This document shows positions 1 through 9,178 of a stretch of DNA of 56,323 nt, one piece after another (within the stretch, counting starts at the first letter, position 1; each line of letters begins with the position of its first letter). The notes below the pieces were generated by a model. It saw only the letters and a list, made by a program, of their open reading frames with translations. It was not told the DNA's origin and ran no database searches. The stretch covers positions 1 through 56,323 of the forward strand of contig NBMC01000006.1 in NCBI GenBank assembly GCA_002084805.1. Direction: 5' to 3'. Source of the DNA: Spirochaetaceae bacterium 4572_59. GTDB lineage: Bacteria; Spirochaetota; Spirochaetia; DSM-2461. The translations under genes were made by a program, and so were the position numbers.

Positions 1-1
1 G

Positions 2-301
2 CCTATTCTTGACAATATGAAACTGATATCGGAAAGGGGAATAGATACTATTCTCAGATGTCCAGTGATTCCAGGGCTTAACGACAGAGATGATCATTTC
101 CGGGCCATTTCAGAAACAGCTATGAACCATCGTTCTATTATAGAAGTTAACCTTATGGCCTATCACAACATGGGACATTCCAAGGCAGAAGAGATAGGAA
201 TAAAAGTTCCCGACTTGAATATAGAAACAGTTAAAAAAGAAAAGAAGGAGGAGTGGATTGAAAATATCCGCTCCTGGGGATGTAGCGTAAAAATAAAGTA
301 A
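2..301 (+). CDS. Glycyl radical enzyme activase, C-terminal part (cut by window edge)
   Basis: The reading frame is open from base 2, so this is the 3' end of a longer gene. The visible 99 residues match the C-terminal part of the radical-SAM TIM barrel of pyruvate formate-lyase activating enzymes: an RCPVIPGLND stretch, then VNLMAYHNMGHSKAEEIG, the usual late strand and loop of this family. The N-terminal CxxxCxxC cluster lies outside the window and was not seen. The glycyl radical enzyme starts 17 bases downstream, the standard activase-enzyme pairing, so this protein most likely makes the glycyl radical on that partner using S-adenosylmethionine. The family call is fairly safe; the partner assignment rests on adjacency. 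Confidence 0.85.
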   Translation, partial: PILDNMKLISERGIDTILRCPVIPGLNDRDDHFRAISETAMNHRSIIEVNLMAYHNMGHSKAEEIGIKVPDLNIETVKKEKKEEWIENIRSWGCSVKIK

Positions 302-318
302 ATTAGGAGTTTACCACT

Positions 319-2580
319 ATGAGCAAAAAAAATATTCCAACTCAGAGAGAAGATTTTGAGGGAATCATTAGGTTTACTGAAACATATAAAAAATTTTATA
401 GCAGGAATAAATCCATCAGAGAGGCCCAGTGTCTTAAGACACAGTTTCCCCATATACTTCGCCCAATTGAAGAGGAAGATCTTTTTGCAGGAAGGCTTCA
501 CTACTATTCGGTAGGATTTACCCCTCAGCACGGAAGCGGCTCCTTCGGATACTACTTGGACCGCCTTGCCTTTGACGCGCTTCAGAGCTCCGGATCATTC
601 TCAGAAGAGGAAAAGAATAAACTTGCAGAGCTGAGGAAATTCTGGGAGAAAGAAGACAGCATAAGCAAAGTGAAAGACCGCTATACAGATAAAATTAAAA
701 AAGCTCTCCCCTCTGATAATTATGATAGGGATCAGGGAATCGCCTTCCCTCTATACAGGATGGCAGGTTCGCAGCTCGACTATAAAAAGATACTGAGAAG
801 GGGGATTCCGGGCCTTATAGAGGATATAAGAAAAAAGAAAACTGAGGCGGCTGAAAACTCAGAATCTTTTCAACTCTATACTGCTATGGAGCTCTCTCTC
901 GAAGTATTTGCTGACTCCTGTCTCTATTATGCCCATATGGCCGATAGATTACTCTCTGTGGCTGATGGAAAAAGAAAAAAAGAGCTTTCCAGAATGAAAG
1001 AGGGGCTAATAACCATAGCGGAATCAAAACCGGAGACCTTCTACCAGGCAATGCAGATGGTTCTCCTCTACTCCATACACTCAGGGTCCCACAGTTTCGG
1101 AAGAATGGATGATTATCTGGGAGATTTTTATGTACAGGACGTAGACAGTGGGCTAATTTCCGAAGAGGAAGCTCTGGAAATGCTTTCTGCATACTGGAAA
1201 AGTATTATCGATCGCGTTCTTCACATCACAATAACCGGGGGAAGAATAATAATCGGAGGAATGGGACGAGAAAATGAAGCAAATGCTGATCGATTTGCTT
1301 TACTTGCCATGAAAGCATCCAATATAGTCAGAGATGTAGTACCACAGCTATCCCTTAGATTCCACAAAGGGAGTGATCCCCGGCTTATGGAAAAAGCTCT
1401 CGAGCTGATCGGAGAGGGAACCAGTTTCCCAATGTTGTACAATGATGATGTCAATGTCCCCTCGGTCCAGAAAGCCTTTAATATTTCCTACGATGAAGCA
1501 ATGGGTTATATTCCCTACGGTTGCGGTGAATATATAGTTTTCCACAAAGGGATGGGAACTCCTAGCGGAGTCATTAACCTGCTAAAAGCACTGGAAGTGA
1601 CACTTCACAACGGGGTGGAGCCTACAAGCGGTAAGCAAATGGGTCTTGCTCTGGGACGTTTTGAAGATTTCACAAGCTTTGATCATTTAGTAGAAGCCTA
1701 TGAGAAACAGGTTGAATATTATATAGAAGCCCTCGCTCTCCAGGAGGAGTTGGAATACAGGGTCGCCGGAGAGGATGCACCCTACCTCTATATGTCCATG
1801 CTCTACGATGATTGCATTGAACGGGGAAAGGGGATGTTTCAGGGAGGAGTCCGCTACCTGGGAGGAACCATGGAATCCTATGGTAATGTAAACACTGCCG
1901 ACTCTCTCTATGCTATAAAGAAAAGCGTCTATGACAATAAAATATTTACACAGAAAGAAATGCTGGAGATGCTGGATAACGATTTTGTCGGATTTGAAAA
2001 GGAGAGAAAGATTTTGCAGGATCTTCCTAAATACGGGAATGATATTGATGATGTCGATGAAATGGCCTCTTATGTCCACAATCAGATCTGCCGGGTCACC
2101 AGCGACCAGACTAATAAAACATCACTCCACTCCTATCACGTAGTGGTTATAAACAATTCAACAAATGTTGTCTTCGGAGAGTTGACCCAGGCATCTGCTG
2201 ATGGACGTAAAAACAGAGCTCCCATGGCCAACGCCAACAACCCTTCGACGGGCATGGATAAATCGGGCATTACGGCTTTTCTCAACTCTCTGGTCAAAAT
2301 GGATACGACAATCCATGCGGGAAGTGTACAAAACCTTAAATTTTCCAGGGAGATGTTCCAAGAGCATAAAAAAGAAGTAGAAGCTCTCCTGACAAGCTAT
2401 TTTGTCATGGGAGGCTCTCAGCTTATGATCAATGTTTTAGGAAAAGAGGACTTAGAGAACGCCATGGTTGAACCGGAGAAGTATGCTAATCTGATTGTAC
2501 GTGTGGGAGGTTTCAGCATTAGATACATTGAACTGTCCCGAGAAATTCAGCTGGATATTCTACAGCGCACCATGTATTAG
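319..2580 (+). CDS. Glycyl radical enzyme (PFL-like), unassigned subfamily
   Basis: A 753-residue protein with both parts of a glycyl radical enzyme: a PFL domain with the active-site cysteine at about C402 in GCGEY, and a C-terminal glycyl radical domain with RVGGFSIRY, where about G731 would carry the radical. The ATG follows TAGGAG. Formate lyase itself has two adjacent cysteines. Here there is one cysteine followed by Gly-Glu, as in the dehydratase/lyase branch (GCxE in glycerol, propanediol and hydroxyproline dehydratases and choline lyase), where the Glu acts as base. A glycine between Cys and Glu, and Phe instead of Tyr after the radical Gly, are less usual. Substrate is unknown. A strong terminator follows, so activase and enzyme form a closed unit. 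Confidence 0.9.
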   Translation: MSKKNIPTQREDFEGIIRFTETYKKFYSRNKSIREAQCLKTQFPHILRPIEEEDLFAGRLHYYSVGFTPQHGSGSFGYYLDRLAFDALQSSGSFSEEEKNKLAELRKFWEKEDSISKVKDRYTDKIKKALPSDNYDRDQGIAFPLYRMAGSQLDYKKILRRGIPGLIEDIRKKKTEAAENSESFQLYTAMELSLEVFADSCLYYAHMADRLLSVADGKRKKELSRMKEGLITIAESKPETFYQAMQMVLLYSIHSGSHSFGRMDDYLGDFYVQDVDSGLISEEEALEMLSAYWKSIIDRVLHITITGGRIIIGGMGRENEANADRFALLAMKASNIVRDVVPQLSLRFHKGSDPRLMEKALELIGEGTSFPMLYNDDVNVPSVQKAFNISYDEAMGYIPYGCGEYIVFHKGMGTPSGVINLLKALEVTLHNGVEPTSGKQMGLALGRFEDFTSFDHLVEAYEKQVEYYIEALALQEELEYRVAGEDAPYLYMSMLYDDCIERGKGMFQGGVRYLGGTMESYGNVNTADSLYAIKKSVYDNKIFTQKEMLEMLDNDFVGFEKERKILQDLPKYGNDIDDVDEMASYVHNQICRVTSDQTNKTSLHSYHVVVINNSTNVVFGELTQASADGRKNRAPMANANNPSTGMDKSGITAFLNSLVKMDTTIHAGSVQNLKFSREMFQEHKKEVEALLTSYFVMGGSQLMINVLGKEDLENAMVEPEKYANLIVRVGGFSIRYIELSREIQLDILQRTMY

Positions 2581-2600
2581 TCTAATGATTCTGTGTGGCG

Positions 2601-2645
2601 CCGGATACCCTTCAACGTTTTTTGCAGGGTATCCGGTGTTTTTTT
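2601..2645 (+). terminator. Rho-independent terminator after the glycyl radical enzyme
   Basis: A perfect 10-bp stem, CCGGATACCC (2601-2610) with GGGTATCCGG (2627-2636), has a 16-base loop and is followed by TG and a run of nine T. The stop codon of the convergent GH172 gene lies inside the T-run, so the two genes are packed tail to tail. Confidence 0.9.
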
Positions 2646-4703
2646 TTACATCAAAAGAGTCTCTTTCATCTCTTCTACATCCTGCAATTGCAGAAAGTCC
2701 AGTCCTATTGTCCTTCCCTTTCCCCCTGTATAGCTGAGAGTCAGTTCATAATCTCCCACCGTCAGGTTCGCAGCTGGAAAATTATACATCCTGGAAAGAA
2801 CACGGTCTTTTGTGTATAGAGAAACCTCATCACTTGTTCCAAGCCATTTTTGCTGTACCCCCCCGTGGGAAATTGTCACATTTCCAGATGTTTCATCCAT
2901 AGCCAGGCAGAGAGCCATATTATAGAAACCATTTTTTTTGCAGGGAACAGTGATCTTCAACTGATCTCCTTCTGCCTCAGGCTGCCAGCGGAGAAGTTTA
3001 CCGTCCGACCAAAGATTATTTTTTTCAATGGTTGTTTTTGAGCTGTCTTTAACCAGCTCATCTACAGAGAAAAAAACAGAACCCTTTGTTCCGCAGCTTG
3101 CTATGGGCTTCCAGTTTTCCGGAAGCTCCTGATGGCGCACATCATCTCTGGTGATCACCACATGGTCGTCCATCATTCCCGGTTTTCCGTAGTGGTAGCC
3201 GATTCGGGCGTAGGCAACTCCTTCTGCGGCTTCATGTGGCCAGAACTCCATATAAAAACTTAAGCGGAATCTAAAGGAAATAGGGTCAATTATATGCCAG
3301 CGGTTATTGGTGACAAATCCTCTGTTGGCGGGACCGTCATTTCTCGGTTGAGCAAAATAGGGGAAAGTAAAAATATCAGGAATTCCCCAGGCGTAGTTGA
3401 AGTAATCCTCCGACCCTGTACCGAAGATGGAAGGGTAGCTATCTTCATCGACAAAGATTTTCTCATCTCCCTCTCCCCACCAGCTGCCCCATGATGCAGG
3501 AATATTACAGCTGTTCAGTAAGTAGAGAGAGCTGCCCACATAAGTTCCCGAGCCATTGGTCAGCAGATAGGGCATATCCTGATTGACAGAAACAGAACCG
3601 ATCATGTCATGGGTTATTCTCCATTTTGCACGAAAGTGCATGGAACTCTCATTTTTCCACTCGTATCCGGCAACAAGAGCGCTGCCGTCAATTTCAACAT
3701 CCTGGTCTCCCAGGTTTTCAAATACAATTTTCAGTTCACTTTCATAGGGCATAATAAATCGGGAGATCATCTCACCATTTGTTAGAACCGAAAAAGGGAT
3801 TGAGACATAGGGGTTAATTCCCGGTGCGGCGCCGAAGAAATCACCGACTGGAGACTGAACCTCCCCCCAGGGAGCCTCTTCACAGATAATATGAATAATG
3901 GTCTGTCTGAGTGCCCTGTCCTGCTCTTTTGCCTTGAGGAAAAGTGACAGTTTTTCTATTGCCCCCGAGCCTTTGAGAATCAGAGCCTCTTTTGAGCTTC
4001 CCGCGGGGATAGAGACTGTAAAGTTTTCAGCCTCGTCAGATGATCTGTACTGCCACTCTTTATCGGGGTTTTTCAGTATTTTCGCGACACTTTTTATCTC
4101 TTCAATGTATTCCTTTAAATCCCCGGCCTTAAAAGTTGACACTTCTGCGCCTTTTTCATAGAGGCGGAACTGAACATGGTAGAAATGGACATCTTTCAGA
4201 TTTCCTGTCCAGATTATTTTACAATTTTTCTCAAAAGGGATGGGGCAGTAGGCTGAATAGAGCTGATAGAACGTCTCTTTAAATATGTCTTCATCCGTTC
4301 CGGTCTCTTCTGCAAAAGTGTGATATGGATTGAGGTAGAATTTTTCTGCCGGTCCGTCATAGAGAGGACTCTCATTGTTATCGAGGAAAATCTTTATGTC
4401 GCCTTTGTGGTTGGCGCTCCATGTTCGAACCATGGCACCGGGTCCCCTCTGATCACAGACAAGGTATTCACCGACACCGCTCTCTCCCGGGTCTTTTAAG
4501 ATTTCTTCATATCCGGGAATCTCCTCCCCCCCGAAACCGGCGTTGTTGTTAAACCACCCCTTTCCAGCCGGAAGATCACTAGACCGGTCATAGGATGAGT
4601 ACTGGTTTGTCCTGTAGTAGGGATTGGGATCTTCCGCCAGTTTCCATAGATCTACCATTTCTTTTATTAGTGACCCGGTAGTTATTGTCTTGCTGTTCTT
4701 CAC
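2646..4703 (-). CDS. GH172 (DUF2961) family glycoside hydrolase, two-domain form
   Basis: A 685-residue protein, GTG start, with AAAAGGA about 8 bases upstream. Residues about 20-450 are a DUF2961/GH172 domain: RGPGAMVRTWSANHKGDIKI, QSPVGDFFG and GTGSEDYF. Two glutamates, about E411 (WGEGDE) and E432 (GSEDYF), lie 21 residues apart, the spacing I recall for the catalytic pair (E270/E291) of the founding GH172 difructose-anhydride enzyme. The family acts on fructofuranosides and D-arabinofuranosides. The C-terminal part (about 540-685) looks like a beta-sandwich accessory domain. No signal peptide is seen, so the protein is probably cytoplasmic. It is divergent from the histidine kinase and shares an operator-like palindrome with it. 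Substrate is not determined. Confidence 0.85.
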   Translation of the reverse strand: MKNSKTITTGSLIKEMVDLWKLAEDPNPYYRTNQYSSYDRSSDLPAGKGWFNNNAGFGGEEIPGYEEILKDPGESGVGEYLVCDQRGPGAMVRTWSANHKGDIKIFLDNNESPLYDGPAEKFYLNPYHTFAEETGTDEDIFKETFYQLYSAYCPIPFEKNCKIIWTGNLKDVHFYHVQFRLYEKGAEVSTFKAGDLKEYIEEIKSVAKILKNPDKEWQYRSSDEAENFTVSIPAGSSKEALILKGSGAIEKLSLFLKAKEQDRALRQTIIHIICEEAPWGEVQSPVGDFFGAAPGINPYVSIPFSVLTNGEMISRFIMPYESELKIVFENLGDQDVEIDGSALVAGYEWKNESSMHFRAKWRITHDMIGSVSVNQDMPYLLTNGSGTYVGSSLYLLNSCNIPASWGSWWGEGDEKIFVDEDSYPSIFGTGSEDYFNYAWGIPDIFTFPYFAQPRNDGPANRGFVTNNRWHIIDPISFRFRLSFYMEFWPHEAAEGVAYARIGYHYGKPGMMDDHVVITRDDVRHQELPENWKPIASCGTKGSVFFSVDELVKDSSKTTIEKNNLWSDGKLLRWQPEAEGDQLKITVPCKKNGFYNMALCLAMDETSGNVTISHGGVQQKWLGTSDEVSLYTKDRVLSRMYNFPAANLTVGDYELTLSYTGGKGRTIGLDFLQLQDVEEMKETLLM

Positions 4704-4720
4704 TTATTCATCCTTTTCGG

Positions 4721-4795
4721 TAGTATCAATATCTGATAATTGATACTATTGCGTAAGTATACATTAATTATTGTGTTATTATGCGATACTCTTTC
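4721..4795. promoter_or_regulatory. Divergent operator region: perfect palindrome plus GATACT elements
   Basis: Between the GH172 gene and the histidine kinase there is a perfect inverted repeat: TAGTATCAAT (4721-4730), 8-base spacer, ATTGATACTA (4739-4748). A related element, TGCGATACTCTTTC, lies at 4782-4795. It matches 13 of 14 bases of a site on the opposite strand at 10725-10738, next to the promoter of the glycosidase gene. The core GATACT occurs at 4742 and 4785 on the plus strand and at 4722 on the minus strand. These are plausible binding sites for the AraC-type response regulator encoded next door; this is inferred, not shown. Confidence 0.45.
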
Positions 4796-4906
4796 AAAAA
4801 TCCATTCGAGCTATACATTTTTCATATGGTTAATAAGGATAATAAGGATAATAAGACTAATTTAATTGCTGTTGTTCAGGTAGTATCTATCAGGTATTGT
4901 AATAAA

Positions 4907-6643
4907 ATGAGAAAATCTATTTTTAATAGGATTCTGACCGCATTTTTAGTTGTTATTATCCCTTTATATTCTATCAGTTTAATTATTTACTCTATCGGAA
5001 TGGCTGATCTGAAGGAGAGCTTTACCCGTGAAATTCGGACTAGAGCTGTATACGATTTTAAATCGCTTGAATCTGAACTGAATCATGTCATTGGTTTTCA
5101 GCGCGATTATATCAACAAATACAATCTTCAGATTTTAAGCATTGGACCCTCATCTCTGTCCAAATTCAATAAGAGAGAGATAATATTGGATACAAAACGC
5201 TCTCTCTGTGCTTTAAAAGATATGAGCCCTCTGGTTGAGGATGCCTATCTCTTTATTCCATCTATAAACAAGATCATATCAACAAATAATGATTACTCAA
5301 AGTTAAAGGAAGACTTTTTCCTGGCGTCAAATGATAGCACTGCTGATAAATCTATAATATCTTTCTTGAATGACACTCTTTATTTGAATGTTCAATTTCC
5401 TATTGAACTTACGACAAGCCTGAAAACTCCTTATTTTAAAATAATTGTAGAATTGTCCAGAAACAGCTTAGAAGAAAAACTGAGGTGGATCAGCCCCTAT
5501 AAAGGGGGAGTCATTTTACTCGATTCATTAAATACGTGGCAGATTTCGAGTCATGAACTAAACAGTTCAGAAAAAAAGGCTATTGATGAAATAATGTCAA
5601 AAAAACTAACTATTATTTCTGACCAGCCTCTCAATATAAAAATTGATAAGATAAAATATATGGTAATTGTACAACAATCAGATTTACTGGGAATTGTAAT
5701 GGTAGTCTACATTCCTGTAAATGAAATTGTCGGCCCTTTGAATCATCTGACCTTGTGGTTCTGGATTATCTCTCTCGGTGCGGTCTTGTTCAGTACCTTT
5801 TTTTCATACTGGATATACCGGATTCTAATTATCCCCTTAAGGGATTTGCAGCGGGGATTCTCGCAAGTAGAGGAGGGGGATCTGGATATCTCTCTTCCCT
5901 CTAATAATAGTTCGGAATTTCAGTACTTGTTCAAGGCATTTCTAAGAATGGTCAATAAGTTGGACAATATCATTCATGAAGTGTCGGAGCAGAAAACACG
6001 GACCCGCTATGCCGAATTGAAACAGCTGCAATATCAGATCAATCCTCATTTTCTCTATAACAGCATTTTCAATATACACAGGATGAGCCGCAGGTATAAA
6101 GATGAGCAGTTGATTCAATTTACAAAGAGACTGAGTTCCTATTATGAGTTTATTACAAAGAGCCCCCAGGAGATCCTTCCCCTAAAGGATGAGATGCTCC
6201 ATGTGATAAACTATATTGAGATCCAGAAAATCAGATTTGGCGAGCGCATTAGAGTTTCCATAGATGATATTCCCGGTGGGATGGATGATTTCTCAGTTCC
6301 CCCCCTGATCATTCAGCCCATAGTAGAAAATGCGTATGAACACGGCTTGAAAAATACGATTTCTCGTGGGATTCTAAATATTCATATGAAAAAGAGCGCT
6401 AAAGTGTTATCCATCGTTATCGAAGATAATGGCTGTGATCTCACTGACAGCATATTGAAAGATATGCAGGCCCGTCTCGATGAGCTGACAGATCTCGATG
6501 ATTACACGGGTTTATTGAATGTTCATAGAAGGATGCAGCTCTATTATGGAAATGAATACGGCCTGACTTTTTCTAGAAGTGAGATGGGGGGGTTGCAGAT
6601 CCTTATGATTATGAAGGAAAAGGAGAAGAATGCATATGGCTGA
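4907..6643 (+). CDS. YesM-type sensor histidine kinase
   Basis: With the ATG at 4907 the product has 578 residues and begins MRKSIFNRILTAFLVVII, a first membrane helix. A 230-residue extracytoplasmic sensor region follows, then a second helix (TLWFWIISLGAVLFSTFF), a HAMP segment and a His_kinase domain. The phospho-acceptor is in QINPHFLYNSIF (H381), and the ATP-binding region shows VENAYEHGL and EDNG. An upstream ATG at 4781 would add 42 residues containing a 9-bp tandem repeat (NKD-NKD-NKT) and no membrane logic, so I prefer 4907, although neither start has a good ribosome site. The gene overlaps the response regulator. This kinase class usually senses extracellular sugars and controls nearby binding-protein importers. 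Confidence 0.88.
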   Translation: MRKSIFNRILTAFLVVIIPLYSISLIIYSIGMADLKESFTREIRTRAVYDFKSLESELNHVIGFQRDYINKYNLQILSIGPSSLSKFNKREIILDTKRSLCALKDMSPLVEDAYLFIPSINKIISTNNDYSKLKEDFFLASNDSTADKSIISFLNDTLYLNVQFPIELTTSLKTPYFKIIVELSRNSLEEKLRWISPYKGGVILLDSLNTWQISSHELNSSEKKAIDEIMSKKLTIISDQPLNIKIDKIKYMVIVQQSDLLGIVMVVYIPVNEIVGPLNHLTLWFWIISLGAVLFSTFFSYWIYRILIIPLRDLQRGFSQVEEGDLDISLPSNNSSEFQYLFKAFLRMVNKLDNIIHEVSEQKTRTRYAELKQLQYQINPHFLYNSIFNIHRMSRRYKDEQLIQFTKRLSSYYEFITKSPQEILPLKDEMLHVINYIEIQKIRFGERIRVSIDDIPGGMDDFSVPPLIIQPIVENAYEHGLKNTISRGILNIHMKKSAKVLSIVIEDNGCDLTDSILKDMQARLDELTDLDDYTGLLNVHRRMQLYYGNEYGLTFSRSEMGGLQILMIMKEKEKNAYG

Positions 6644-7388
6644 CATTCTGGTTATTGATGATGAACCTTTAATTGCAGATGATCTTTGTGAACTGATTAG
6701 AGAGCAGGATTATTCCGGGTCGGCTATCTACAAAGTTTACAATTATATTGATGCCCTGCAGATTCTGAATGAGAAAAATATACGGGTAGTGCTTCTGGAT
6801 ATCAATATGCCCGGGAAAACGGGACTTGAATTGCAACAGATAATCAATGAAAAATGGCCCTTTTGTAAAATAATTTTCTTGACCGGTTATAGTAAATTTG
6901 AATACATACAGCAGGCATTACACAATCGGGCTTCTGACTATATTCTGAAAAATGAAGGTGATGAAAAGATTCTCCAGGCCATTTCCCGTGCATTAAATGA
7001 ACAGGCCGCTGAGGATAATAGAGACTTACCCCTACATCAGGTAGATCCTATTACTGATCACGACGCATTGAATCAGATAATGGAGCATATTGATTTGCAC
7101 TTGAATAGTGATCTTTCTCTTGTAAATCTCTCTGGGATGGTTCATATGAACCCATCATATTTTTCCAGACTGTTTCATGAGAAAATGGAACAGACTTTTT
7201 CCTCTTATATTGCGGAAAAAAAGATTGAAATGGCATCGGCATTTCTTCTGGATGAAAGCATTGCCATCAAAGATATAGCCTCTATGGTTGGTTTCTGGTC
7301 CCCTGCCTCTTTCTCAAAGTTTTTTAAGAAAAAACTTTCAATCTCTCCCCGGAAATTCAGAGAGAGCCATTTGTCTAAGGAACCCTAA
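6630..7388 (+). CDS. YesN-type response regulator with AraC DNA-binding domain
   Basis: A 252-residue response regulator with a receiver domain (acidic pair DD at 10-11, phosphorylated Asp about D57 in LLDINMPGKTG, conserved Lys in the late IILKN-like strand) and a C-terminal AraC/XylS double helix-turn-helix (about 145-245), including SGMVHMNPSYFSRLFHEKM and the second helix pair IKDIASMVGFWSPASFSKFF. It overlaps the end of the kinase gene, so the pair is translationally coupled. A second ATG lies two codons in (6636); AGGAG at 6621 could serve either. The likely targets are the flanking GH172, importer and glycosidase promoters. Convergent with the importer operon. Confidence 0.9.
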   Translation: MHMADILVIDDEPLIADDLCELIREQDYSGSAIYKVYNYIDALQILNEKNIRVVLLDINMPGKTGLELQQIINEKWPFCKIIFLTGYSKFEYIQQALHNRASDYILKNEGDEKILQAISRALNEQAAEDNRDLPLHQVDPITDHDALNQIMEHIDLHLNSDLSLVNLSGMVHMNPSYFSRLFHEKMEQTFSSYIAEKKIEMASAFLLDESIAIKDIASMVGFWSPASFSKFFKKKLSISPRKFRESHLSKEP

Positions 7389-7394
7389 TAGATT

Positions 7395-7427
7395 TTCAGG
7401 CGAAAATATACATTATTTCCGCCTGAA
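7395..7427. terminator. Convergent hairpin between response regulator and importer operon
   Basis: Arms TTCAGGCG (7395-7402) and CGCCTGAA (7420-7427) pair perfectly around an AT-rich loop. It sits in the 54-base gap between two convergent genes and probably ends transcription from both sides, though the T-tract is weak. Confidence 0.55.
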
Positions 7428-7442
7428 TAATCTGTTATTGTA

Positions 7443-8267
7443 TCAGGCCTTTACGGCACCTTCAGTCATCCCTTTCATAATGTTTTTCTGCATTATAATA
7501 AAAAGAATTATAATCGGTATAATCATACTGGCAATGAAGGCAAACAGAGTAGTATAGTCAACCCTGTGATAACCTTGGAAGGCATGAAGTCTCAGATTGA
7601 CCGTCATTTTCTTTTGTGAACTTAATAGGATTAAGGGTATAAAGAAATCGTTCCATATATTTAATGATGTTAAGATTGTCACTGTTGCTATGGCCGGTTT
7701 CAGCATCGGAAAAATTATTCGGGAAAAGGATATAAAATTACTGCATCCGTCAATAGTCGCTGCTTCTTCCAGTTCTTTGGGTATTGCTGCCATAAAACCA
7801 ACGAGAATAAAAATTGCGATTGGTAGCTGAGTAGCGATATAGACAAAAATAAGTCCGGTAAAAGTATTTAAAAGCATTAAATTCCTTTCTAGTATAAAGA
7901 GGGGAATCGCTATAACTTGAGCAGGGATCATAAGACCTGAAAGAAATAATATGTATATCAAAGTTTTTCCCGGAATATCTTTTCTGGAAATAGGATAAGC
8001 AGCAAGGGATCCAAAACTCAATAAAATGATGACACTGATTGTTGTCAGAAATAGGCTATTGATCAGGGACCGGAAAAATCCACCCTGTTTCCATGCTATG
8101 GGATAATTCTCAAAAACTAATTTTTCAGGAAAGCTGAATACACTTCTCATAAAGTCTGTATTGCTTTTTAGAGAATTGAGAATCATGAGAAATATGGGGT
8201 AAATAATGATAAGGGCACCTAACATAAGCAGTAAATATATAGCTGAATTTATGATGTTTTTTTTCAT
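7443..8267 (-). CDS. Carbohydrate ABC transporter permease (CUT1, MalG-type)
   Basis: A 274-residue integral membrane protein with six predicted helices. The cytoplasmic EAA loop reads EELEEAATIDGCSNFISFSR, the contact site for the ATPase. The N-terminal helix (AIYLLLMLGALIIIYPIFL) and the final segment are typical for MalG-like subunits. It is the last gene of a three-gene leftward operon (binding protein, MalF-type permease, this gene), 7 bases after its partner. No ATPase is encoded here; CUT1 systems often share a housekeeping MsmX/UgpC-type ATPase. Context suggests an oligosaccharide handled by the neighbouring GH172 and six-hairpin glycosidases. Confidence 0.92.
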   Translation of the reverse strand: MKKNIINSAIYLLLMLGALIIIYPIFLMILNSLKSNTDFMRSVFSFPEKLVFENYPIAWKQGGFFRSLINSLFLTTISVIILLSFGSLAAYPISRKDIPGKTLIYILFLSGLMIPAQVIAIPLFILERNLMLLNTFTGLIFVYIATQLPIAIFILVGFMAAIPKELEEAATIDGCSNFISFSRIIFPMLKPAIATVTILTSLNIWNDFFIPLILLSSQKKMTVNLRLHAFQGYHRVDYTTLFAFIASMIIPIIILFIIMQKNIMKGMTEGAVKA

Positions 8268-8274
8268 ATGAGCC

Positions 8275-9153
8275 TTATTTCACCTCTCGTTTTTTTAAAT
8301 ACTTCAACATAACTAGGGAGACTATTAATATTAAAACAAACAGAACCATTGACGCAGCTGTTCCATATCCCAGTCTGGAGGCACCAAATCCTTCGTTGTA
8401 AATAGTAAGAGTCAAAACTTCGGTGGCCCTCCCCGGACCTCCCTTGGTTAATACAAAAACATGATCAAAAATCTTCAAAGCGCCTATAACTGATAATAAA
8501 ACATTTATGGTTAAGGCTTGAGCGATAAGAGGAAATGTAATATGTAAGAAAACCTGCCAGCTATTTGCTCCGTCAATAACACTAGCTTCAACCAACTCTT
8601 TAGGTATATTGCTCAGTCCTGCAATATAAATAACCATAGAATAACCAATATATTGCCAGAGTAGAATAAATATTATGGTGTACATGGCCGTGCTTGTATT
8701 TCCCAATAAATTTATCATTCCCATATTTTCAATACCGACCAATCCGCGAAAACTTGCAAAAATACCTCTGGCGGGATCTAAAATAAAAGACCACATATAC
8801 CCGACAACAACCGGACTTATAATACTTGGGATAAAAAAGATCGATTTAAAGAAGTTGCTTCCTTTCATGTCCCTATCAAGGATAATAGCGAGAAATAAAG
8901 CGAAAGTATTCTGGATAATCACTACAATTAGAGTCAACCAGAGAGTTCTCCCTAAAGCGGCATAAGCATTGGGATTAGTAAAGAAATCAATAAAATTTCG
9001 TAATCCAACAAATTTCATCTTACCCAGCCCAGTCCATGATGTTAGACCGACGTAGAGTCCACTAAAAAATGGCAGTAAAAAAAATACAGAAAAAACAAAT
9101 AATGCTGGAAGGATATAGAGATATAGGAAAAATGTTTCCTTTTTTTGATTCAT
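8275..9153 (-). CDS. Carbohydrate ABC transporter permease (CUT1, MalF-type)
   Basis: A 292-residue membrane protein beginning MNQKKETFFLYLYILPALF, typical of the MalF/UgpA-like subunit. The EAA loop is PKELVEASVIDGANSWQVFL, and the conserved TKGGPGRATEVL segment of this subfamily is present near the C-terminus. It partners the permease that follows at once. The gap to the preceding binding-protein gene holds a perfect 12-bp hairpin that probably lowers permease expression relative to the binding protein. Sugar specificity cannot be read from the permease. Confidence 0.92.
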   Translation of the reverse strand: MNQKKETFFLYLYILPALFVFSVFFLLPFFSGLYVGLTSWTGLGKMKFVGLRNFIDFFTNPNAYAALGRTLWLTLIVVIIQNTFALFLAIILDRDMKGSNFFKSIFFIPSIISPVVVGYMWSFILDPARGIFASFRGLVGIENMGMINLLGNTSTAMYTIIFILLWQYIGYSMVIYIAGLSNIPKELVEASVIDGANSWQVFLHITFPLIAQALTINVLLSVIGALKIFDHVFVLTKGGPGRATEVLTLTIYNEGFGASRLGYGTAASMVLFVLILIVSLVMLKYLKKREVK

Positions 9154-9178
9154 GACATAGACCTTTTTATAATATAAA

